In this document: piece after piece, positions 1 through 8,948 of the stretch
Position numbering within the stretch: the first letter of the stretch is position 1
Layout of the letters: every line of letters starts with the position of its first letter
NCBI RefSeq assembly: GCF_963678635.1
Contig: NC_087065.1
Coordinates: 49,307,011 to 49,371,010 of the forward strand
Origin: Symsagittifera roscoffensis
Taxonomy: Eukaryota; Xenacoelomorpha; Acoela; Convolutidae
DNA: 64,000 nucleotides
Reading direction: 5' to 3'
The notes under the pieces: model-generated
Told to the model about the DNA's origin: nothing
The model's database searches: none
Seen by the model: only the letters and a program-made list of their open reading frames with translations
Made by a program: the position numbers and the translations under genes

Positions 1-1526
1 CTCCCCCTTTCCTGACTGTGGCTGGTTCCTCTCTAGCGCGGCAGTGAACCTGTTCTCCAATGGAAGGTTCCTTCTGTCTCCTGGGGTTCCCACAGACAGG
101 GTTGAAGGTGTCGTCGGGTCTGCTGTCTTGTACTCGGTGAGGGATACATAAAGGGGTCCTGCTGCATTCAGCCTTTTGCCTTCTTGCCTCAACTCCAACT
201 CCTCCAGACCATAAGGCGCTCGGTACTTTCTCGTTGCAAACATCATCTCGTCCTTCACTGCCATTTGACCCTCCTCCACGATCATCCTTCCATCGTCATA
301 AATTGGCTGTTTGTTTTCGAGTCCAGCCTCCTCAAGTGTTATCAAGGCATCTCGAACCTCAAACTTAGGGGGCATCGAGCCTCGCGTCTTCTTTGCTTGT
401 TTAGCCCACGAACTTATCTTAACCTTGCACGTATGGAAATACACTGCTGCCGAATATCCAATAAATATAGGATCCCAGCCCTCCGTGAACTATCTCTGTT
501 GTCTCTCTACCGTGGCTCTCGCGTGCAGAGAAGAGAGCAACAGAGGGTTTTTCATTCCCAAGGTCATTCTTCTCACCGTGGGGAACTCGGGGACGGCAGC
601 AGGAGGACATCCCGCTCTAGAATCGTTTCCAATTCCTTCTTCGTGAATTCGAAACTTTTCGTCCACGCCGGGATTCTCAAGACTTCCCTGTTGTCGCTCG
701 TCACTGGATTCAGGTTCCAAAACTTGGGATAGACCTCGATGGGGCCCCTGATTCTGCACTGCAGTTGTCCCCAGAAATTGTACAGCACTAGCTCTGGATC
801 CTTCACTTTTCCAAAAAGCACCGTCTCGCTCATCTGCGATCTCAAGCCCTCTTGTCTGCGCAGTTGAGTGCTGTCCCAGCTAGAATGCTGATCAGGCTCA
901 CATACACAACTGAGTGTCGGTACGCCACCACAAGTGGATTCGGGAATGCATACGTCACTGCTGGCACGTAAACGCAGGTCACCACTTACCCAAGCCTCTG
1001 ATCATCCCCAGTGGGTCAGATCTCATGGCCAAACACCAGTCAGTAAGAAGAAGTTTGCCCCCATTCGCCTCCCTCAACTCTTCTCTCGTCTTGGATTTTC
1101 TCTCTTCGCCCGTCAAGTATCGATTTTGCATCAGAAGGTACTTCACAATCAATGTCTTCAGTCCGGCAGCACACTTCTACGAATAAGTCTCCATACTCGA
1201 GTGAGCCTTCCTCTCCGACAGGGGTTCACCATACTTCATCAACCGATGGAACACTGTCAATTCCCCATGCGTCAAGAGTATCAGCGTCAGATACCCGTCA
1301 ATCCGTAGTGTTACCACGCCCCTTCTGAACATTTACGCTGGCTCCATATTGAAGAGGTACCTGAGGTACACCACATACAAAGCCAGCAAGAGGTTGATGG
1401 GCATACTCAAGAGCTCCTGTACGAACGCTTCAAAGATGGTGTTTCCTGCGTAGAACACCTCTTTCAGATACTTATTCTCCCAGCATGGACTCAAGAATCT
1501 CAAGATCTCGTAGTCCTTCCTAATCT
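1..1526 (-). pseudogene. Helix-rich 3' ORF of giant gypsy-like element, copy L1 (broken, runs off window)
   Basis: Read on the minus strand from 1503 downward, this matches the protein encoded at 11588-9981 in element M almost residue for residue: the FLSPCW start, the hydrophobic LLSMPINLLLALYVVYLRY segment, the RIDGYLTLILLTHGE motif, then the SETVLFGKVKDPELVLYN segment at 845-573. Breaks relative to M include a stop in place of Tyr near 1335 and a stop near 490. The left end is cut by the window. No known domain is recognised; the protein is of unknown function and is known here only from its conservation between elements. Identification as a copy of the M ORF is secure; coding function is lost. 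Confidence 0.75.
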
Positions 1527-1868
1527 TCAGATCGACCTTCGCATGATTCGTTCAGTGATTTCATTAGCTCCTGTGACAAATCTCCCCTCTAGCTGCTCCT
1601 CAAGAATATTCCATATTGGTTTGATGAGTGGTGGAGCACTCTCACTCGTCTGTTCCTTCGCAACCTCAAGCCTCGGGTTCAGAAACGGCCACCTCCCTAT
1701 TTCTTGTGTAAAGCGATATCCTATCGACTCTAGTTGTTTCTCGGCCGCGGCCACATTCTTTCTTTCATTTTTAAAATTTCGATTTGGACGTGAACGACAC
1801 CTAACTTTTTTATATTTCGCGCACACTGAAACGGCGAAGCAGAACAACAAGAGTTGCAGTGAAAACAA
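1527..1868 (-). CDS. Signal-peptide/retroelement chimeric ORF, copy L1
   Basis: A 113-codon ORF. It starts with a hydrophobic stretch of about 15 residues (FSLQLLLFCFAVSVCA) ending in an A-x-A-like V-C-A site, typical of a secretory signal peptide, followed by a basic K/R/N-rich segment. From about residue 37 (KNVAAAEKQLESIGYRFTQE) it is in frame with, and nearly identical to, the M helix-rich protein (12176-11637). The start is taken as the ATG that opens the hydrophobic stretch. The join lies at the shared ttctttctttca sequence (about 1765-1780, versus 11868 in M). A near-identical copy is at 4080-4421. It ends soon after by frameshift. Whether it is expressed is unknown; the signal peptide may be fortuitous. 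Confidence 0.45.
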   Translation of the reverse strand: MFSLQLLLFCFAVSVCAKYKKVRCRSRPNRNFKNERKNVAAAEKQLESIGYRFTQEIGRWPFLNPRLEVAKEQTSESAPPLIKPIWNILEEQLEGRFVTGANEITERIMRRSI

Positions 1869-2100
1869 CTACGAGAAACTAACGACAGATTGAAGTTATA
1901 ACTGGATTTTGTCAGGAACCATTCCGAGTTGTTACGATTGTGCCGCTACAATTGTTACAACGCGAATCCCGAGAACAAGGAAGGGTGTTGGGACGGCGTA
2001 TCCAACCTTCCTAAAAAAATATAGACCTTATTTCCCCGGATTCCAGAATCCGGAGGAGTCTCGAGCCCAAGACTCAAACTGTTATTAATTAACTTTTCTC
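1869..2100 (-). other. 5' flank of the chimeric ORF, shared by L1 and L2
   Basis: This stretch, repeated at 4422-4650, lies upstream of the chimeric ORF on the minus strand and is absent from M. It has no ORF. It contains an AT-rich ttaattaa/ttttttat stretch, aaaaaaatatagacc, and a gtttgagtcttggg segment. It could hold the promoter or 5' UTR of the chimeric unit, or be the terminal part of a non-autonomous element. No promoter motif can be called with confidence. Confidence 0.4.
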
Positions 2101-2174
2101 AATTCTAGTTTGTTAACTTTGGCCTTCTGCTGGGTAACCCAATGCCGCCGCTTGCAGGACCGGACACCCCGCGA

Positions 2175-2639
2175 TCAAGCTCCTTTTTGCGATTCTCCTA
2201 TTCTTTCGTGGTCTCCAGAGCCATCCACCAAGGCCGAGCAGTTTTCCTCGTCGCATTCCTCTCGAGAGGATTGCACGTCTTTTGCTTCCAATGACCTGGT
2301 GCTGCGTCGAATGCCACTCCTTCCGGATGTCCACTTCACACGTCTGTTCACTCGTCGAAGCCAATTTTTCACGTTTGTCTTTTGGGTTTTGAAGTCATCC
2401 TCCGTTCCCGGGGTCATCGGGGCTTCCATTTCCCGTATCACTTCGGTTAGCCTCCTGGGTGCTAAGCCGCTCTTGTAGGCCGCTGTTTTCCCTCGCGCTA
2501 GAATCATGGGAGCAGTCTCAATAAGATTTTTCTCCGAAACCGCATGCAACGAAAGACTCGCTTCCTCTGTCCCCTGTTTCCTTTTCCTAGACCTTATTCC
2601 CTTACTCGGGGGCGTTGTCACCTCTATCACTGACTCCAA
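2175..2639 (-). CDS. C-terminal S/T/K-rich tail of the helix-rich protein, L2
   Basis: A 154-codon open stretch starting ESVIEVTTPPSKG, rich in Lys, Arg, Ser and acidic residues, predicted disordered, with no recognised domain. It overlaps the end of the upstream ORF (3190-2627) by 13 bp in another frame, so the two were probably one protein before a frameshift. Nearly identical to 8949-9413 in M, with scattered substitutions (for example in the KTQKTNV segment). It ends in GESQKGA at a TGA. Function unknown; best read as the tail of the retroelement 3' protein. Confidence 0.5.
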   Translation of the reverse strand: MESVIEVTTPPSKGIRSRKRKQGTEEASLSLHAVSEKNLIETAPMILARGKTAAYKSGLAPRRLTEVIREMEAPMTPGTEDDFKTQKTNVKNWLRRVNRRVKWTSGRSGIRRSTRSLEAKDVQSSREECDEENCSALVDGSGDHERIGESQKGA

Positions 2640-3190
2640 TTCTTTGTCCAGGTCCCTCTTTTCCGATTCTTGCCTCCCCGCTCTTTAGCCTTAAGAATAT
2701 TAGTATCTTTATTCATATTACTAGTCTTACATTTGTCATCTACCTCAGCACTTAATTTTTTATCATCAGTCTTTTTGTTCAGAGTAGAGCTATCTTCACA
2801 TGGGTTGGCCCCGGTGATCTGCTTCTGCTTCCTTAGGCCAATCATCTTCTCGAGCAGCCCTTCTCTTCCCTTCTCGTCCAGTCCAGTACATATCAGGACT
2901 GGCTCTTCAAACTTCACCACCGTGCTCCATAACTCCTCCTTGAAGTCATCTACTCCACGCACCTTGTTTTCCGCCCTCTGGTTGCATTCGTCCAGGAAAC
3001 TTTGCCACGCCTCCTCGTCCAACGTACCCAAGAACATGTCTTTGTTGCCCTCCAAGGTGTTCTCCTCCCTTGCTTCGTCGGTTAGGAGCACCATGCCCAT
3101 GTTGGATGGTTCACTCGTTAGTGGTAGCTCAAGATTCTTCCGTGGAGATCCCAAAGAAGGGGGGGGCTGTGTTTGCCCAGACGTCCCCAC
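2627..3190 (-). CDS. Middle segment of the helix-rich 3' protein, L2
   Basis: A 187-codon ORF identical in translation to 9401-9964 of M. It has a Pro/Ser-rich start (QTQPPPSLGSPRKNLEL), then a charged segment with LDEEAWQSFLDECNQRAENK and EEPVLICTGLDEKGREGLLEKMIGLRKQ, which look alpha-helical, then a lysine-rich disordered tail. No catalytic motif is recognised. Identity of the translations between L2 and M over 187 residues shows recent copying; it does not by itself show selection. Confidence 0.5.
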   Translation of the reverse strand: MGTSGQTQPPPSLGSPRKNLELPLTSEPSNMGMVLLTDEAREENTLEGNKDMFLGTLDEEAWQSFLDECNQRAENKVRGVDDFKEELWSTVVKFEEPVLICTGLDEKGREGLLEKMIGLRKQKQITGANPCEDSSTLNKKTDDKKLSAEVDDKCKTSNMNKDTNILKAKERGGKNRKRGTWTKNWSQ

Positions 3191-3206
3191 TCAGCGCTTG
3201 TAGTAG

Positions 3207-3596
3207 CTAACGTGTGGTGCCGGTGCTAAACTCCCTGTTCGTCACCCCTCCGTCTGGCGTATTTCCCACCTCCATTTCCTCTCCAGCTTCGCTGAGAGTT
3301 TCGTCCAACCTCTCCCCCTCTCCTGACTGTGGCTGGTTCCTCTCTAGCGCGGCAGTGAACCTGTTCTCCACTGGAAGGTTCCTTCTGTCTCCTGGGGTTC
3401 CCAGAGACAGGGTTGAAGGTGTCGTTGGGTCTGCTGTCTTGTACTCGGTGAGGGATACATACAGGGGTCCTGCTGCATTCAGCATTTTGCCTTCTTGCCT
3501 CAACTCCAACTCCTCCAGACCATAACGCGCTCGGTACTTTCTCGTTGCAAACATCATCTCGTCCTTCAGTGCCATATGACCCTCCTCCACGATCAT
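3207..3596 (-). CDS. Segment of helix-rich 3' protein upstream of the PPP linker, L2
   Basis: A 129-codon ORF starting EEGHMALKDEMMFATRKYRAR and continuing with an acidic GEEMEVGNTPDGG tail. It is equivalent to 9981-10370 in M and to the left edge of L1. Its 5' side is cut by the 758-bp deletion at about 3637, which removed the segment corresponding to M 10390-11160. The plus-strand family has a diverged counterpart at about 55880-56010. Function unknown. Confidence 0.5.
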   Translation of the reverse strand: MIVEEGHMALKDEMMFATRKYRARYGLEELELRQEGKMLNAAGPLYVSLTEYKTADPTTPSTLSLGTPGDRRNLPVENRFTAALERNQPQSGEGERLDETLSEAGEEMEVGNTPDGGVTNREFSTGTTR

Positions 3597-3629
3597 CCTT
3601 CCATCGTCATAAATTGGCTGTTTGTTTTC

Positions 3630-3645
3630 GACTCTTCTCTCGTCT
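3630..3645. other. Deletion scar in L2 (about 758 bp missing versus L1)
   Basis: At this point L2 reads tttgttttcga directly into ctcttctctcgtcttgg. In L1 these two flanks are separated (about 327 and 1077). The offset between L1 and L2 changes from 3311 to 2553 across the scar, giving the deletion size. M (about 10400 and 11162) keeps the segment. Confidence 0.8.
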
Positions 3646-3729
3646 TGGGGTTTCTCTCTTCGCCCGTCAAGTATCGATTTTGCATCAGCAGGTACTTCAA
3701 ATCAATGTCTTCAGTCCGGCAGCACACTT

Positions 3730-4056
3730 CTACGAATAAGTCTCCATACTCGAGTGAGCCTTCCTCACCGACAGGGGTTCACCATACTTCATCAACTGAT
3801 GGAACACCGTCAGTTCCCCATGCGTCAAGAGTATCAGCGTCAGATACCCGTCAATCCGTAGTGTTCCCACGCCCCTTCTGAACATGTACGCTGGCTCCAT
3901 ATTGAAGAGGTACCTGAGGTACACCAAATACAAAGCCAGCAAGAGGTTGATGGGCATGCTCAAGAGCTCCTGTACGAACGCTTCAAAGATGGTGTTTCCT
4001 GCGTAGAACACCTCTTTCAGAAACTTATTCTCCCAGCATGGACTCAAGAATCTCAA
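3730..4056 (-). CDS. Hydrophobic-core segment of helix-rich 3' protein, L2
   Basis: A 108-codon open stretch starting RFLSPCWENKFLKEVFYAG. Residues about 30-50 (QELLSMPINLLLALYLVYLRYLF) form a hydrophobic helix that could cross or touch a membrane, and GTLRIDGYLTLILLTHGELTVF follows. Equivalent to M 11262-11588. The motif L-R-(I/L)-D-G-(Y/L)-L-T-(L/M)-I is also found in the plus-strand family (46720-46770, 54900-54950), so this is a conserved core. No known family recognised. Confidence 0.5.
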   Translation of the reverse strand: MRFLSPCWENKFLKEVFYAGNTIFEAFVQELLSMPINLLLALYLVYLRYLFNMEPAYMFRRGVGTLRIDGYLTLILLTHGELTVFHQLMKYGEPLSVRKAHSSMETYS

Positions 4057-4079
4057 GATCTCGTAGTCCTTCCTAATCT

Positions 4080-4421
4080 TCAGATCGACCTTCGCATGAT
4101 TCGTTCAGTGATTTCATTAGCTCCTGTGACAAATCTCCCCTCTAGCTGCTCCTCAAGAATATTCCATATTGGTTTGATGAGTGGTGGAGCACTCTCACTC
4201 GTCTGTTCCTTCGCAACCTCAAGCCTCGGGTTCAGAAACGGCCACCTCCCTATTTCTTGTGTAAAGCGATATCCTATCGACTCTAGTTGTTTCTCGGCCG
4301 CGGCCACATTCTTTCTTTTATTTTTAAAATTTCGATTTGGACGTGAACGACACCTAACTTTTTTATATTTCGCGCACACTGAAACGGCGAAGCAGAACAA
4401 CAGGAGTTGCAGTGAAAACAA
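4080..4421 (-). CDS. Signal-peptide/retroelement chimeric ORF, copy L2
   Basis: A 113-codon ORF, nearly identical in translation to 1527-1868. It has the N-terminal hydrophobic signal-like segment (LLLFCFAVSVCA), the basic stretch KKVRCRSRPNRNFKNK, and then the retroelement-derived helix-rich segment from KNVAAAEKQLESIGY. Both copies keep the frame across the chimeric joint, but they are tandem duplicates too similar for this to prove selection. It would be followed by 3730-4056 after a frameshift. Confidence 0.45.
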   Translation of the reverse strand: MFSLQLLLFCFAVSVCAKYKKVRCRSRPNRNFKNKRKNVAAAEKQLESIGYRFTQEIGRWPFLNPRLEVAKEQTSESAPPLIKPIWNILEEQLEGRFVTGANEITERIMRRSI

Positions 4422-4650
4422 CTACGAGAAACTAACGACAGATTGAAGTTATAACTGGATTTTGTCAGGAACCATTCTGAGTTATAACGATTGTGCCGCT
4501 AGAATTGTTACAACGCGAATCCCGAGAACAAGGAAGGGTGTTGGGACGGCGTATCCAACCTTCCTAAAAAAATATAGACCTTATTTCCCCAGATTCCAGA
4601 ATCCAGAGGAGTCTCGAGCCCAAGACTCAAACTGTTATTAATTAACTTTT

Positions 4651-5880
4651 AGCTTCATGGTCATGTCCTGAGTTGAATTTTTTTGACATACCTATTCATT
4701 TTCAGAGAATGAGAAGCTAGGAGTCAAGGATGGGGTTGATCCATCTTTGATGGAGATGATGATTTTTATCTACTGAACGCAAACAATAGTAATATCATAG
4801 ATAGTAGTAGCCCTGTTTTTAGGAGTGACCTCGTGGTCTGTGGATATTGAGACCCAGCCATGAGCTCAGTATTCATGCATATAATTAAGTTAAATTGAGT
4901 GTTTTGACCGAAGCCGGAAACAGTAACGTTTTTGTCGACCCGATGTTAGGAAAACCACCAAAAGAACTAGCTTTGGCAGAGATGATGAAAAGCATGTAGA
5001 GCTGTTTTTAGACGCTAGCCAGTCGTTTTAGAACCTAGCTTTTTTTTCCGTCGATATGTACTTCCGGAAGAATATTACACAAGAGTCAGGGACACTATCT
5101 CTTGTGATTTTCTATCTCAAGCGGTCGGAGCTAATTCGAGTCACTTGCGACATGAGACTACAAACCGTGTTACAGCTTAAGGGCTACTACCGAAATACCC
5201 CCACTCTAGAAATAAGAACGCCCCCATGCTCAGGTCTCAAAACACCCAAAACACACGAACGCCGTTAAAAACAGGGTCGGAACCTTACGTATACCGTTAG
5301 TTTTTATTGGACAGTGGACCTTTGATCCATTTCAGATGGATTAACCTAAAACCTCTCCCTAAATCAACATAACAATATGAAACACGCTCAAGAAAATTAA
5401 ATTTGGTACTCAAATACCGACACGACCTCTAAAATTGAGTAATTAAACTATAAAGCAACTCTAGAATCGATGGGTAATTAAGTTTATTTCGAGAAAATTG
5501 CAATGAATTAGTTTTAGCTCAAGATATAAGTTCTGGGTCTGGACCATTGGGAGACTTCGGTTGTCCGCCTTTCCACAGAAGGTTCACTCTGGTCCACTTG
5601 AATTTCACTCTCCTTTCTGTCTCCTGCAACGAATAAAACAGCTCTACTCTCGTTCGAATTATGTATCGGAAATTGCGGATAGAAATTTTCCGCTGGTATT
5701 TTGGATTACTTTCCCGCGATTGTATTTCGAATCTTCTGATCTTATTTTTCTGATACTTTCAAATGTCGCAAGAAACTTGAGCATGACATGCTCAGTTCGA
5801 ATTTTTGAAAAATTTCATTTCACCCCAAAATCAAGACTAAACGTTTTCTCAAGGTCAAACTTCCAAATATGACCGACTGG
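4651..5880. repeat. Dispersed repeat X/Y, most complete copy
   Basis: X (about 4655-5270) matches 59090-59316 plus 61960-62235 plus 63372-63470. Y (about 5080-5880) matches 25030-25750 and, in part, 28650-29000 and 29105-29240. Diagnostic stretches: gagaatgagaagctaggag, gacctcgtggtctg, acccccactc, caaacttccaaatatgaccgactgg. No ORF of coding character. This copy is uninterrupted where the 59-63 kb copy carries a copia insertion, so it serves as an empty-site paralogue. Nature unknown: a non-autonomous element, or possibly an LTR. Confidence 0.7.
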
Positions 5881-6232
5881 CAATACTCCCGGGACTCAAT
5901 ATCGATGTCCTCATTGCGTGTCGTCGTCTGTCAGTGAGCCCCTAGAATGTTGAGTGCGTCTTAAGATACAGTGCCAGTGGTCATTTACAGAAAGTTGCAG
6001 CAGATTTAACTTTATCTACACTCCAAAATTCACAACCATGCAAAATTGTCACATTATCGCTAAACAGCAATCAAAATCTGCTTACACTTGCACCCTGAAT
6101 TTCCACTTTGTAAGCTAATGATTAAAATTTCTTTTGTTTTACCCATTCAAAAAATTGTCATGCAGCATTTTGATTTATATAGTAGGTATAATATAGTTTT
6201 TCATTAAAATTTCTTTTCCGTGCCCTCAGCTT
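5881..6232. other. No gene seen; 3' flank of element M
   Basis: An AT-rich stretch between the Y repeat and the last M ORF. No ORF, terminal repeat or polypurine tract could be recognised. If M has an LTR it should begin near here on the minus strand. Confidence 0.4.
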
Positions 6233-6810
6233 TTATCTAAGTTCACACTCAAGCCCTCTTTTTTTGTACCACTCACGGCACAAGAGCCAATCCCTTAACA
6301 CCCTCTTCAGTTCGTGCTCCTTGCCTTCGAGGTACTGGGTTCTGACACATTCGACGTTGTAATCTGGCTTGCCAGTTCTTCTTCGTCGATCTCTTCCCAT
6401 GCCTTCAGCTGTTCGTAGAACCGCATCCACTCCCTTTGCTCTTGTAGTCTTCTCGCCTGATTCGGTAGACCCTTCACTTTAGACTCCCTATTTCTGCAAA
6501 AGGAATTGTGCAAACTCAGGCTCACGTTCTTCGCCATGTCTTCCTCCAATATCGATTCCCTCGCTTTGGTATTGTCTCGAGCCACTCAACCAACTCTTTT
6601 CCAACCCGTGGTTATCGCATTACGATGGGTTAAGTTCCTCTTGAAAGCTTCCGGTCCAATTTCGGCCAGGAAATACTCCTTGTGATGTTTCTTCATGTGA
6701 TCCTTCGTCACCGTGTATAACCATGCGTCAACGTCGCTCGAAACCATGGGAAAAATCTTATGCGACTCCACACGCGCCTCACCTCCATAGGTATAGAGAA
6801 TATTTTGCAC
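6233..6810 (-). pseudogene. Last segment of 3' ORF group, element M
   Basis: Three adjoining minus-strand open stretches (6810-6586, 6585-6307, 6430-6233). They contain EAFKRNLTHRNAITTGWKR, then a strongly charged helical stretch (RRLQEQREWMRFYEQLKAWEE, likely coiled coil) and a Lys/Arg-rich end. The first resembles the ERNLRSINLTHGNAHATAWRR stretch at 7140-7020, hinting at an internal repeat. No counterpart can be followed confidently in the plus-strand unit C past 58400. No known domain recognised. Confidence 0.4.
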
Positions 6811-7009
6811 GCCGCAGTCTCAAAGAACTAAAGCCTCCGCTTGTAGTCGATGGCTTGTATTGATTCCTCTCTAGGTGCTCTCGACTCTCGATATTTCGTC
6901 ACATTTTCCTCGATCCATCACAACGCCAACATCGAGCTTACCACGAAAAGGGAGAGCTTCTGCTGATGGTCAGGTAGACCGACTGACCGAATTTTTTCCA
7001 CGTCCCATA

Positions 7010-7503
7010 TCAAGCAGAGGTTCGAATGCTCCGGACACCACACTGTCTGCGCCAGGCAGTGGCATGGGCATTCCCATGTGTCAGGTTGATACTCCGGAGG
7101 TTGCGTTCTCTCGAAGCTTCCAACAGAGGCTCAAACTCCATCATTTTCTCATGTGTTACGTCATTCCCTTCCATAGCTGGGGCACTATTCATCGCTTTCC
7201 CGATCGTGTTTTGTCTTCCGAAATTACTCGTGTTTTGGTTTTTTAAGCTCAAGAGTTCTCCCCCCAGATCTCACTCAAGTTCTCTCTTTGGTCCTCCGGC
7301 ACAGCTCCCAGGATTTTCCTCAACAGTCGATGTGAGTGATGTGACATGCGAGCCAAGCGTACACACTTGGGTATCGAGAAAGCTTTGTCAATTTCACCCT
7401 CTGACTGGATGTTTCCACCATCGCCATAATTAATGGGTAGTGGCTTCCACACAGATTGGCCATTACCGATATCACTAGAGATTTCACGCACGGGAAATCC
7501 CAT
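7010..7503 (-). pseudogene. Conserved PKCxRLAR segment of 3' ORF group, element M
   Basis: Two open stretches in different frames, 7503-7249 and 7252-7010. The first contains DKAFSIPKCVRLARM followed by a helical segment (LLRKILGAVPED). The second contains MMEFEPLLEASRERNLRSI. Both have clear diverged counterparts in the same order in plus-strand unit C: DQGFLLPKCLRLARI at about 57800-57850 and MMEVEPLLEASGKRNCRSI at about 58050-58115. This conserved pairing is the best evidence that the 3' ORF group belongs to the retroelement. Function unknown. Confidence 0.6.
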
Positions 7504-7714
7504 CTCCGCCTCAAGACCAATCTTCCATCCTCTGATGTGCTTTTTGGACCATCTGCAACACTCCAGGCCATGACTCCACGCTCAGCGCCGTCATTAATTG
7601 ATGTTCGGATTCTAGCATCTTCAGTGATTGCAAGCTGCACATCCTCGAGAAGAACCCCAACGCCGTCGCTAAGTTCACCGTGGTGCTCGTATACTTTTCA
7701 GCCACTATCTGCAC
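7320..7714 (-). pseudogene. 3' ORF group segment, element M
   Basis: Overlapping open stretches 7714-7511 and 7640-7320, containing MQLAITEDARIRTSIND and AERGVMAWSVADGPK. It looks like a soluble mixed alpha/beta segment upstream of the PKCxRLAR region. Frames change at about 7640 and 7500, so the original protein is broken. No domain recognised, and no plus-strand counterpart is clear by eye. Confidence 0.35.
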
Positions 7715-7755
7715 CTCACTTTTCTCCTTCTCCGTGATGTCACTAAACCACGTGG

Positions 7756-8034
7756 CTAGGTATTCCTTCTGAAACGATTGCAGAATCGTCCATCACAGGC
7801 ATGTTCTCCCCTTCCACACACCAGGTCCAGACAACTACTCGGTTCCATCTTCTTCACTAGTTTTTCTTGTTTGCCCGTCGTTTCCTCCGATTCCTTTTGC
7901 TGAGGTAAGATTAGTTTGTGCACCACGTTGAGATTCCCCAAATCTTCCTCCTTCGCTGGTGACAGTCTCACTCGCTCCGTGATTTTTTCAATCAAACTTG
8001 CGTGTGGATGAGGGCACCAAGATGGTCTAAGCAA
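7756..8034 (-). pseudogene. 3' ORF group segment with DLGNLN motif, element M
   Basis: A 92-codon stretch with EEDLGNLNVVHKLILPQQK and a charged region, then a Cys-containing end (CLDLVCGRGEHACDGRFC). The DLGNLNVVHKLI part resembles DLRDLNTIYNMM in unit C (about 57240-57275), where the order relative to the PKC motif is the same. The cysteines might bind metal, but spacing does not fit a standard finger. Function unknown. Confidence 0.4.
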
Positions 8035-8037
8035 TTT

Positions 8038-8469
8038 TCAAACAATCCCCAATTTCGTGACCAACATGTCGTCTCCATTTCCCATCTTTAGTTCCACCCT
8101 CTTGTTCGAGCGCGGCACGCCGATCACTTCTGGCATTTTCTCGAGTAACCTACCTAGGCTTGGCCTTTCCCTTTCCGTCGGATCGATCTCGATGATTTTT
8201 TCCGTCCAGAACTTCAACAATTCTGCCGCTTCAAAATTCATGTAAGCATTTCCGGCCTCCGAGTCCAAGAAAGGGTTGTAAGCTATTCCCATTACTCCAG
8301 ACACATATTGATATTCTCCACGTTTTGTGGATTTCGTATTTTCTTTTGCTCGGGCCGAGTTACGATGTACGTCATGCCAAACCTCGAATTTCTTGTTGTA
8401 GAACCTCCGTATTTCATCAAGTTTCCCATGGTTCTCTATAGACTGCCTCGAGCTCTCTTCTTTTTCCAT
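8038..8469 (-). pseudogene. 3' ORF group segment, 143 codons, element M
   Basis: The longest open stretch of the 3' group. Charged, helical N-terminal part (IENHGKLDEIRRFYNKKFEVW), then MGIAYNPFLDSEAGNAYMNF, then LEKMPEVIGVPRSNKRVELK. The last part is possibly related to ARIIEIIMVPESKLQFHTAS in unit C (about 57140-57195). No catalytic motif recognised. Confidence 0.4.
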
Positions 8470-8560
8470 TCCCGTACTCTGGTATACGTTCAGGATAACA
8501 GTGGAGACTCTCCTTTACATGGTTTTACTCGCTTTTTGATGGCACATTTGCACAGTAGTG

Positions 8561-8857
8561 TCAGTTATCACTGACATAATCCACCTCAAGAAACAAGTGG
8601 CATCTTTTCTTCTCGCTAGGCTTAATCCCGAGTTGTCTTGACCAATATGTTCCACCAGCATTTGATGCACCTGAAGACTCTTTTTTGCCCAGTTTCAGTT
8701 TATCGTGCGAGCTCAACGCTTCCAATGCCACTCCCGCAAAACTCCACGTGAACTTCAACTGTCCTGCCCTGCGGACAAAAGGATTCAACATCAATGGCAA
8801 CGCTGACGACGGTGCTCTCATCGCACCTTCAAAATACTCAAGCAGCAGGTTCTCCAT
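8561..8857 (-). pseudogene. First segment of 3' ORF group, element M
   Basis: A 98-codon open stretch beginning MENLLLEYFEGAMRAPSSAL and ending HLFLEVDYVSDN. It lies immediately downstream of the helix-rich ORF tail (8949) with a short gap. The gap (8877-8930) holds the tctagtttgttaa..ttggccttctgctgggtaa sequence that also begins L2, so L2 was copied from a point inside M. No recognised domain; assignment to the element rests on strand and position. Confidence 0.35.
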
Positions 8858-8948
8858 TGCCCCAACTAATTTGTCACTTCTAGTTTGTTAAATTGGCCTT
8901 CTGCTGGGTAACCCAATACCGCCGCTTGCGGGACCGGAAACCCCGCGA

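Larger units (their letters stand above)
2101..4650 (-). repeat. Tandem unit L2 (about 2.55 kb), partner of L1 at 1-2100
   Basis: L1 and L2 are head-to-tail. Both end at their right with the same sequence (actgttattaattaactttt, at about 2076-2095 and 4629-4649). L2 begins at 2107 with the tttgttaa..ttggccttctgctgggtaa sequence that also marks 8885 in M. L2 differs from L1 and M by a deletion of about 758 bp at about 3637. Nucleotide identity with M over 2110-3630 versus 8885-10400 is very high by eye, so the copies are young relative to the decay of the element. Confidence 0.8.

Noticed and set aside
184-732. Plus-strand ORF of 182 codons (and 10269-10817, 3495-3881)
   Set aside because: Antisense shadows of the minus-strand helix-rich protein. 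The minus strand has the conserved motifs; these have none and vary by frameshift between copies.
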